Source of the DNA: a bacterium UBA3734
Lineage (GTDB): Bacteria > Bacteroidota > Bacteroidia > Bacteroidales > Bacteroidaceae
Direction: 5' to 3'
Assembly: GCA_002372575.1 (NCBI GenBank)
Contig: DFHC01000125.1
Location: 1,025 to 11,221 of the forward strand
Length of the DNA: 10,197 nucleotides
In this document: piece after piece, positions 1 to 4,615 of the stretch
Layout of the letters: each line of letters starts with the position of its first letter
How positions within the stretch are numbered: position 1 is the first letter of the stretch
The notes under the pieces: generated by a model
Told to the model about the DNA's origin: nothing
The model's database searches: none
The model's input: only the letters and a program-made list of their open reading frames with translations
Translations under genes and position numbers: made by a program

Positions 1-1
1 T

Positions 2-472
2 CAGCTCGACGACTACTATTCGAAATTCTACGAGAAAGAGGCGAAGCGTTTCAAGAAAATCGCTGCCAACGGCTATCAGCTGGCGAAGGAAATCGCCCAG
101 TGGAAGGAGACAGTGGCTGAGCGATGGGATGCCATTCGCATCGTCGATTCGTCGTGGGAAGTGCCCGCAGCAGGCGCAGAGACGGGTCAGACCTACATAA
201 TCCGCTATGTCATCGACGAGCAGGGTCTTGACGATGCCGTGGCACTCGAGCTCGTCAATATCAGCACCGACAAAAACGGTGAGGAGCACGTCTTCTCGAC
301 GGTTCCCATCCAAATGGTCGGTCGTGAGGGCAATCACCACGTCTTCGAGGGCATCATGGAGCCCAACTACGCCGGCATTTTCAAGAGTGCCGTGCGAATG
401 TATCCGAAGAACGAGCATCTTCCGCATCGGCAGGATTTCTGCTACGTGAAATGGCTTGAACTGCCTATGTAA
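2..472 (+). CDS. glgP: Alpha-glucan (glycogen) phosphorylase, C-terminal end only
   Basis: The reading frame is open from base 2 to the TAA at 470-472, so only the last 156 residues of a longer protein are visible; the start lies upstream of the window. The piece begins with a charged helix ([18 protein letters not shown], then a long stretch to [11 protein letters not shown]) and ends in a beta-rich domain finishing [18 protein letters not shown]. This arrangement resembles the C-terminus of the GT35 alpha-glucan phosphorylases of Bacteroidota (about 850 residues in my recollection), which release glucose-1-phosphate from glycogen in the cytoplasm. The catalytic and pyridoxal-phosphate residues are not in the window, so the function rests on resemblance of the tail alone. 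A GTG at 113 would give 119 residues, but the upstream codons continue the same helix, so it is not the real start. A hairpin follows at 499-537. Confidence 0.68.
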   Translation, partial: QLDDYYSKFYEKEAKRFKKIAANGYQLAKEIAQWKETVAERWDAIRIVDSSWEVPAAGAETGQTYIIRYVIDEQGLDDAVALELVNISTDKNGEEHVFSTVPIQMVGREGNHHVFEGIMEPNYAGIFKSAVRMYPKNEHLPHRQDFCYVKWLELPM

Positions 473-498
473 ACGGTAATTTTCGAGATAAAAGCGTT

Positions 499-537
499 GT
501 CCCTGTCTTCTTTTTTCATTGAAAAGAGGACGGGGAC
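499..537 (+). terminator. Hairpin terminator after the phosphorylase gene
   Basis: Bases 499-514 pair with 522-537 in a 16-bp stem containing two G-T wobbles, with a 7-base loop. The stem is rich in GTCCC/GGGAC at its base and T/A at its top. It lies 27 bases after the phosphorylase stop and ahead of the next gene. The tail after the stem (GATTCATTT) is only moderately T-rich, so termination may be inefficient. The wobble pairs keep the RNA hairpin on the plus-strand transcript but would be A-C mismatches on the other strand, which points to plus-strand use. Confidence 0.7.
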
Positions 538-590
538 GATTCATTTAGGCACGATTTTTGTTGTAGGAATATTAAAAAACGTAAAAAAGT

Positions 591-597
591 AAGGAGG
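591..597 (+). promoter_or_regulatory. Strong Shine-Dalgarno sequence of the J-protein gene
   Basis: AAGGAGG lies 8 bases ahead of the ATG at 606, a textbook Shine-Dalgarno match and spacing. It fixes the start codon. No other gene start visible in the window has one; their leaders are A-rich without a GGAGG core, as is usual in Bacteroidota. Confidence 0.8.
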
Positions 598-605
598 ATT
601 CAGAA

Positions 606-1271
606 ATGGCATTCATCGACTATTACAAGATTCTCGGCGTGGACAAGAATATTCCGCAGAAGGACGTGCGGGCGGCTTACAAGAAGCGCGCTAAGCAGTT
701 CCACCCCGACCTGCATCCCAACGACCCGAAGGCCAAGGCGAAGTTTCAGGCTCTGAACGAGGCGTTCGACGTGATTGGCGACCCCGAAAAACGTAAGAAA
801 TATGACCAGTACGGTGCCCGCTGGAAGGACGTGGAGCAGGCGCAGTCATCGGGCGGATTCGACGGCTGGGGTGGTGGAGGCTCACCCTTCGAGGGCTTCG
901 ATTTCAGCTCGTTCACGAGTGGGTCGGGCGGTTTCTCGTCGTTCTTCCAAGAACTGTTCGGGGGCGGACGCTCGCGCTCGCAGCGCAGGCAGGCTTCGCC
1001 CGTCAGTCGCGAGACGAATGTTTCGGTCAATATCGACCTCTATACCGCATTGCTCGGCGGCGAAATCATCATCCAGACCAGCAGCGGCACGAAGCTCAAG
1101 CTGAAGGTGAAGCCCGAAACGCAGTCGGGCACGAAAGTGCGCCTGCGTGGAAAGGGAAATCCGCTGCCCGACGGCTCGCAGGGCGACCTGATCATCACCT
1201 ACAACGTCGTGCTTCCAACCAACCTGACAGAACGGCAGAAGTCGCTGCTTGCGCAGATGCGTAACGGGTAA
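606..1271 (+). CDS. Short J-domain co-chaperone (DnaJ/CbpA-like) lacking one C-terminal beta domain
   Basis: This 221-residue protein should recruit Hsp70 (DnaK) and stimulate its ATPase in the cytoplasm. A J domain spans about residues 4-70 with the HPD motif at 33-35, followed by a Gly/Phe-rich linker at about 83-122 and a basic RSRSQRR stretch. There is no cysteine-rich zinc domain, so it is CbpA-like rather than a full DnaJ. The remaining segment, about 134-221 (DLYTALLGGEIII, KVKPETQSGTKVRLRGKG, GDLIITYNVVLP), matches the second of the two C-terminal beta domains of CbpA. The first one, which normally holds the main client groove, appears to be missing, consistent with the length being about 85-90 residues below the roughly 306-residue CbpA. 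The frame is uninterrupted, so no frameshift explains this. A dipeptidase gene begins 30 bases downstream and may be cotranscribed. No clear promoter was found in 538-590. Confidence 0.9.
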   Translation: MAFIDYYKILGVDKNIPQKDVRAAYKKRAKQFHPDLHPNDPKAKAKFQALNEAFDVIGDPEKRKKYDQYGARWKDVEQAQSSGGFDGWGGGGSPFEGFDFSSFTSGSGGFSSFFQELFGGGRSRSQRRQASPVSRETNVSVNIDLYTALLGGEIIIQTSSGTKLKLKVKPETQSGTKVRLRGKGNPLPDGSQGDLIITYNVVLPTNLTERQKSLLAQMRNG

Positions 1272-1301
1272 GTTTAAAATAAATTTAATTCATAAACGAC
1301 C

Positions 1302-2090
1302 ATGACAAAGAAATTTATGTATCTTGTTGCCGTCCTCGCCATTCTTTGCGGTGGAGTGGTGCTGACGTGTTGCAACAACGACGATGACGTCGTGCCCACC
1401 GAGGACTCGAGCCAGTTCGTAACCCTCACCGACGTCGTGCCAGATGCTATTCTAGAAATTCGCTATTACGGCACGTACAACTTCGTAGGGCAGCGCATCG
1501 ATGGCTATTTGGAGCCGACGGCGCTGCTCACCAAGCGGGCTGCAGCAGCCCTGAAAGCTGTGAGCGATGACGTGATGGCCCAGGGCTATCGGCTGAAAAT
1601 CTACGATGCCTACCGTCCTCAGAAGGGCGTTGACCACTTTGTGCGTTGGGCTTCCGACTTGAACGACACTCGCATGAAGCCCTACTTCTACCCCGACCTC
1701 GACAAAAGCGTGCTTTTCGAGCAGGGCTACATCTATGAACGCAGCGGTCACACGCGTGGCTCCACCGTTGATTTGACCCTTTTTGACATGGCCACGGAGA
1801 AAGAGCTCGACATGGGCGGCACGTTCGACTGGTTCGGCCCGGAAAGCCATCCCGATTTCTGCGGAAATCCTGAAACGGGCGAATATACCGGCGACAACAG
1901 CAAGAGCCCGACTGGCCGGAGCATCACGGAAGAGCAGTTCCGAAACCGCATGATACTGCGCCGCGCCATGCTCGCCCACGGCTTCAAGCCCTTAGACTCT
2001 GAGTGGTGGCACTTCACACTGAAAGACGAACCCTTCCCCGACACCTATTTCACCTTTCCCGTGAAGCAGCTACAAAATCCACAAAACTGA
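1302..2090 (+). CDS. D-alanyl-D-alanine dipeptidase (VanX/DdpX type, peptidase M15D), lipoprotein
   Basis: This 262-residue zinc dipeptidase is expected to cleave D-Ala-D-Ala, probably in cell-wall turnover. All VanX active-site elements are present: R105 in YDAYRP, zinc ligands H150 and D157 in SGHTRGSTVD, and catalytic E234 with zinc ligand H237 in EWWHF. The R-to-H spacing (45), H-to-D spacing (7) and E-to-H spacing (3) equal those of VanX (R71, H116, D123, E181, H184). The interval between D157 and E234 is about 19 residues longer than in VanX. The N-terminus is a lipoprotein signal (hydrophobic to L21, then C23 or C24), so the mature enzyme should be lipid-anchored in the envelope; the NNDDD after the cysteine resembles a Bacteroidota surface-export signal. 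There are no vanR/S/H/A neighbours, so glycopeptide resistance is not implied. The start has no Shine-Dalgarno sequence. A strong hairpin follows 11 bases after the stop. Confidence 0.9.
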   Translation: MTKKFMYLVAVLAILCGGVVLTCCNNDDDVVPTEDSSQFVTLTDVVPDAILEIRYYGTYNFVGQRIDGYLEPTALLTKRAAAALKAVSDDVMAQGYRLKIYDAYRPQKGVDHFVRWASDLNDTRMKPYFYPDLDKSVLFEQGYIYERSGHTRGSTVDLTLFDMATEKELDMGGTFDWFGPESHPDFCGNPETGEYTGDNSKSPTGRSITEEQFRNRMILRRAMLAHGFKPLDSEWWHFTLKDEPFPDTYFTFPVKQLQNPQN

Positions 2091-2100
2091 TACAAAAAGC

Positions 2101-2133
2101 AACTCCTTGTAAATTCTTGATTTACAAGGAGTT
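2101..2133. terminator. Bidirectional terminator between the dipeptidase and tRNA-Lys genes
   Basis: Bases 2101-2114 and 2120-2133 form a perfect 14-bp inverted repeat around a 5-base loop. On the plus strand the stem runs into TTTTC just after the dipeptidase stop. On the minus strand it is followed by GCTTTTTG and lies 16 bases beyond the 3' end of the tRNA. It can therefore end both converging transcripts. Confidence 0.88.
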
Positions 2134-2148
2134 TTCGCTGGTTTGTCG

Positions 2149-2221
2149 TACACTCTCAGGGGCTCGAACCCTGGACCCACTGATTAAGAGTCAGTTGCTC
2201 TACCAACTGAGCTAAGAGTGC
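2149..2221 (-). tRNA. tRNA-Lys, anticodon CTT
   Basis: The minus strand folds as a complete 73-base cloverleaf. The acceptor stem GCACTCT pairs with AGAGTGT (one G-T at the first pair), the D arm is GCTC/GAGC around an 8-base loop, the anticodon stem ACTGA/TCAGT encloses the loop CTCTTAA, and the T arm is CAGGG/CCCTG around TTCGAGC. The anticodon CTT (plus-strand bases 2186-2188) reads AAG, so it charges lysine. The discriminator base is A and the CCA end is not encoded, so it must be added after transcription. A sigma-ABfr-type promoter lies upstream at 2266-2297 and the hairpin at 2101-2133 lies downstream, making it a single-gene transcript. Confidence 0.96.
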
Positions 2222-2265
2222 TCCTGTTTGCATCTGAAAATCTGTCGATTTTCGTTTTGCGGTTG

Positions 2266-2297
2266 CAAAGGTACTCCATTTTTTCTGAACCGCCAAA
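2266..2297 (-). promoter_or_regulatory. Promoter of the tRNA-Lys gene (Bacteroides type)
   Basis: On the minus strand TTTG (2297-2294) is followed after 20 bases by TACCTTTG (2273-2266). This matches the Bacteroides primary sigma consensus (-33 TTTG, -7 TAnnTTTG). Transcription would start near 2258-2260, leaving a leader of about 35-40 bases to be removed by RNase P. Confidence 0.85.
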
Positions 2298-2432
2298 TTT
2301 TTTCCATATTTTTTTCTGAAATAGATTGTTTTTTCGTGAAAATGCTGTTTGATGACTTATCAATAGACTTTGTTATCCCCTGTTTCTTTTCCCATTTTCA
2401 ACCGTTTTAGCTCTGCAAAGGTGCGAATTATT

Positions 2433-2463
2433 TTTGAGATTCGTGAAAAATGTTGTACCTTTG
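2433..2463 (+). promoter_or_regulatory. Promoter of the 2505-4580 gene cluster (Bacteroides type)
   Basis: TTTG at 2433-2436 is followed after 19 bases by TACCTTTG at 2456-2463, matching the -33/-7 consensus of the Bacteroides primary sigma factor. Transcription should begin near 2469-2471, giving a leader of about 35 bases before the ATG at 2505. It faces away from the tRNA promoter. Confidence 0.87.
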
Positions 2464-2481
2464 CACGCTGACTACATCGCA

Positions 2482-2508
2482 ATGAATGTGGAGAAAATTG
2501 AAGTATGA
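2482..2508 (+). CDS. Possible eight-codon leader peptide MNVEKIEV
   Basis: An ATG at 2482, about 12 bases after the predicted transcription start, opens an eight-codon frame that ends in TGA at 2506-2508. That stop overlaps the ATG at 2505 of the membrane-protein gene in an ATGA arrangement, which permits translational coupling. It is too short to judge by composition and may be chance; the geometry with the promoter and the next start is the only support. Confidence 0.25.
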   Translation: MNVEKIEV

Positions 2509-2774
2509 AGAAAATGTTGCAACGGATTAAGCTTTGGCTGCAGTCGCTCTCGTTTCGCACGGGCGTCATCGTGTTGCTGTGCTGCATTCCGTTCTACATC
2601 CTCTCGTTTGCCCAGATGCTCCTGCCCATCAGTGCTGCGGCCAAGGGCGTGCTCTGGACCGTTCTTTTCGGACTGGCCAAGACTTGTCAGTACGGCGGTT
2701 TGACGATTCTCGGGGTGGAGGGCTATCAGCGACTGAAAAACTGGCTGAAACGACGCAAAAAACAAGAAGAATAA
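2505..2774 (+). CDS. Small two-helix membrane protein of unknown function
   Basis: I do not recognise a named family, although the sequence has the look of a conserved Bacteroidales protein. Its 89 residues comprise a basic amphipathic N-terminus (MKKMLQRIKLWLQSLSFRTG), a first hydrophobic segment at about 20-40, a short PISAAAK turn, a second hydrophobic segment at about 48-70, and a strongly basic tail (NWLKRRKKQEE). With positive charge at both ends and two helices, it should sit in the inner membrane as a hairpin with both termini in the cytoplasm. It is the first gene after the 2433-2463 promoter and lies 9 bases ahead of the flavoprotein gene, so the two are almost certainly cotranscribed. 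The ATG at 2505 has no Shine-Dalgarno sequence, and its overlap with the leader ORF stop is the only unusual start feature. Confidence 0.8.
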   Translation: MKKMLQRIKLWLQSLSFRTGVIVLLCCIPFYILSFAQMLLPISAAAKGVLWTVLFGLAKTCQYGGLTILGVEGYQRLKNWLKRRKKQEE

Positions 2775-2783
2775 ACAGAAAAA

Positions 2784-3428
2784 ATGAAAAAAATTATTGT
2801 GATTGACGGAGGTCCGCGCAAGACGTTCAACACGGCCTCGATGTTACAGAAATTTGCCGAGGGAGCTGGCTCGGTGAGTTCGGAAATTGAAGTGAAGACG
2901 GTGCGCCTCTACGGACTCGACTACAAGGGCTGCATGTCGTGTATGGCTTGCAAAATCAGGGGGAAAGCCTCGAACATTTGCAAGTTCAAGGACGCGCTCA
3001 CACCCGTTTTGGAGGAAATTGCCGAGGCCGACGGACTCGTGCTCGGTTCGCCCAACTATTTCGGTGAAGTGACGGCTCAGATGCGTGCATTCTTGGAGCG
3101 TCTGGCCTTTCCGTGGCTCTCTTACAACGACTACAGCCTGACGGCTCCGAAGCGGATGCCCGTGGTGCTGGTAGAGACGCAGAACGGCAGCGAGAACGCC
3201 AACAACTGCAATGGCTACGGCTCGATGGAACACTGCATCACTCAGGCTCTTGGCGCGCCCGAAAAACTGTTTGCCTACAACACTTATCAGGTGAAAAACT
3301 ACGACAACTACGAGCTGCGCGGCTTCTCCGAACCTGCAAAGCGACAGTATCGCGAAGAGCATTGGGAAAAAGACCTTCAGGCGGCTTTCGACGCCGGCAG
3401 GCGCATGGCCGAGCAAATCGTGAAGTAA
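2784..3428 (+). CDS. Flavodoxin-family NAD(P)H-dependent oxidoreductase with a cysteine cluster
   Basis: This 214-residue cytoplasmic protein belongs to the flavodoxin-like/NADPH-dependent FMN reductase superfamily. The first beta strand and phosphate loop are MKKIIVIDGGPRKTFNTASM (1-20), and GSPNYFGEVTAQM (88-100) is the second FMN-contacting loop typical of these reductases. Between them lies a cysteine cluster, C50, C53, C56 and C66 (C-x2-C-x2-C-x9-C), as in the iron-sulfur flavoprotein branch of this family, where similar compact clusters bind a [4Fe-4S] centre. Whether this protein carries a cluster or redox-active thiols cannot be decided from sequence. The C-terminal third (asparagine-rich at about 137-144, then a charged helix) has no motif I can assign. 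It is the second gene of the unit and precedes the DUF4494 gene by 37 bases without an obvious terminator. The substrate is unknown. Confidence 0.85.
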   Translation: MKKIIVIDGGPRKTFNTASMLQKFAEGAGSVSSEIEVKTVRLYGLDYKGCMSCMACKIRGKASNICKFKDALTPVLEEIAEADGLVLGSPNYFGEVTAQMRAFLERLAFPWLSYNDYSLTAPKRMPVVLVETQNGSENANNCNGYGSMEHCITQALGAPEKLFAYNTYQVKNYDNYELRGFSEPAKRQYREEHWEKDLQAAFDAGRRMAEQIVK

Positions 3429-3465
3429 TAAACATTATTCTTGCAAAACGAAAAAACATAAAACG

Positions 3466-3909
3466 ATGAAAAGCAAAACAGCAAACTGGTTTGAATGTAC
3501 GGTGCGCCCCGAGCGCCAGATAGAAAACGGATTGACGAAGGCCGTGCCCGAACTCTACGTGGTGGAGGCGGTGTCGTTTGGCGATGCCGAAAAGACGATT
3601 ACGGAGGAAATTTCGGCCTACGTGAGCGGCTCGTTCGAGGTGAAAAACATCAATCCGGCGGCTTACCGCGAGATTTTCTTCAGCGAAGACGACAACGACG
3701 ACCGCTGGTACAAGGCAAAGCTCTCGTTCATCACCATCGATGAAAAGAGCGAGAAGGAGAAGCGCTCCACGGTGACCTATCTCGTGCAGGCTGCGACTTT
3801 CAGCGGAGCCGTGAAAAACGTGCAGGAGGTGATGAGCGGCACGATGATTGACTACGTCATCGCGAACATCACGGAGACGAAAATCATGGACGTTTTTACA
3901 AAGGAATGA
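3466..3909 (+). CDS. DUF4494 domain protein
   Basis: The 147 residues resemble the DUF4494 family, small proteins of Bacteroidota (and some of their phages) with no known function. The recognisable parts are the opening NWFECTVRPERQIENG, a central VVEAVSFGDAEKTITEEI and the closing region with MIDYVIANITETKIMDVF. The order is an alpha/beta domain with a strongly charged middle (EDDNDDRWYKAKLSF, then DEKSEKEKRSTVTYLVQA). It has no signal peptide or membrane segment and should be cytoplasmic. Its TGA overlaps the ATG of yggS by 4 bases (ATGA at 3906-3909), a tight coupling that suggests the two products are made together. That makes a link with pyridoxal-phosphate or amino-acid homeostasis possible but unproven. 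Confidence 0.82.
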   Translation: MKSKTANWFECTVRPERQIENGLTKAVPELYVVEAVSFGDAEKTITEEISAYVSGSFEVKNINPAAYREIFFSEDDNDDRWYKAKLSFITIDEKSEKEKRSTVTYLVQAATFSGAVKNVQEVMSGTMIDYVIANITETKIMDVFTKE

Positions 3910-4580
3910 AAGAGCGCATTGCGACAAATCTAAAGAAGGTGCTGGCCGACTTGCCCGAGGGCGTGCGGCTGGTGGCCGTGAGCAAGTTTCACCCTGTGGA
4001 GGAGCTGCGCGAGGCCTACGACGCCGGACAGCGTATTTTCGGCGAAAGCCAAGTGCAGGAATTGCAGCGGAAAGTCGCGGCGATGCCTTCGGACGTGGAA
4101 TGGCACTTCATCGGCCACCTGCAAACGAATAAGGTGAAGTATCTGGCACCCTACGTGAGCATGATTCACGCGGTGGATTCGTTGAAACTGCTGCGCGAAA
4201 TCGACCGACAAGCGGCGAAAAACGACAGGGTCATCGACGTCCTGCTCGAACTTCACATAGCCGAAGAGGAAACGAAATATGGCTTTTCACCCTCCGACTG
4301 CCGCGAATTGCTCGCCAGCGGCGAGTGGCGCGAACTTCGCCATGTGCGCATCTGCGGCCTGATGATGATGGCTACCTACACCGATGACACCAAGCAAATT
4401 CGCCTCGAGATGGAGCAGGCACAGAGCCTTTTCCATGAACTCAAGGCGAATTATTTTGCCGAAGAGCCTTCGTTTTGTGAACGCTCGTGGGGCATGAGCC
4501 ACGACTACAGGATTGCCCTTGAAACCGGCGCCACGCTCGTGCGCATCGGAACGACGATTTTCGGCGAGCGCGTCTATTGA
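3906..4580 (+). CDS. yggS: YggS/PROSC-family pyridoxal-phosphate homeostasis protein
   Basis: The 224-residue length and motifs are those of the YggS (PLPBP, PROSC) family, single-domain TIM-barrel proteins that bind pyridoxal 5'-phosphate and buffer its supply rather than catalyse a known reaction. The cofactor lysine is K27 in RLVAVSKFHP. The other family signatures are FGESQVQEL (45-53, usually FGENYVQE), WHFIGHLQTNK (66-76), GLMMMA in mid-protein, GMSHDYRIALETG (196-208) and VRIGTTIFG (212-220), the last two forming the phosphate-binding end of the barrel. It is cytoplasmic. The start overlaps the end of the DUF4494 gene, and a partial AAGGA just ahead of the ATG may help initiation in addition to coupling. 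It is the last gene of the unit and converges on the M6 protease gene, with 35 bases between the two stops. Confidence 0.94.
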   Translation: MKERIATNLKKVLADLPEGVRLVAVSKFHPVEELREAYDAGQRIFGESQVQELQRKVAAMPSDVEWHFIGHLQTNKVKYLAPYVSMIHAVDSLKLLREIDRQAAKNDRVIDVLLELHIAEEETKYGFSPSDCRELLASGEWRELRHVRICGLMMMATYTDDTKQIRLEMEQAQSLFHELKANYFAEEPSFCERSWGMSHDYRIALETGATLVRIGTTIFGERVY

Positions 4581-4589
4581 CGCCCTTTT
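4570..4589 (+). terminator. Possible weak terminator at the end of yggS
   Basis: GCGTC (4570-4574) and GACGC (4579-4583) form a 5-bp stem with a TATT loop that straddles the yggS stop codon, followed by CCTTTT. The stem is short and the T run is brief, so this is a tentative call; no better hairpin is visible between the converging genes. Confidence 0.35.
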
Positions 4590-4615
4590 CGCTTGCGATT
4601 CAGGCGGGGAGTTTG

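Larger units (their letters stand above)
2222..2504. other. Divergent intergenic region, 283 bases
   Basis: This AT-rich region holds the outward-facing promoters of the tRNA-Lys gene (minus) and the four-gene unit (plus). The stretch between them, about 2298-2432, contains long T runs and no convincing gene. A 60-codon open frame at 2228-2410 is Phe-rich low-complexity translation of those T runs and is not credible. A second minus-strand element resembling a -7 box (CACCTTTG, 2423-2416) has no good -33 partner. A tiny leader ORF lies at 2482-2508. Confidence 0.7.

Noticed and set aside
1302..2090. Dipeptidase gene as a vancomycin-resistance determinant
   Set aside because: No vanH, vanA-type ligase or vanRS genes are adjacent; single M15D enzymes are common outside resistance operons.
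2228..2410. A 60-codon plus-strand open frame in the intergenic region
   Set aside because: It is a Phe-rich translation of T runs, overlaps the tRNA promoter, and has no start signal.
2416..2423. A second minus-strand -7-like box (CACCTTTG)
   Set aside because: It has C instead of T at the first position, no TTTG at 19-21 bases upstream, and no minus-strand gene directly downstream before the tRNA promoter.
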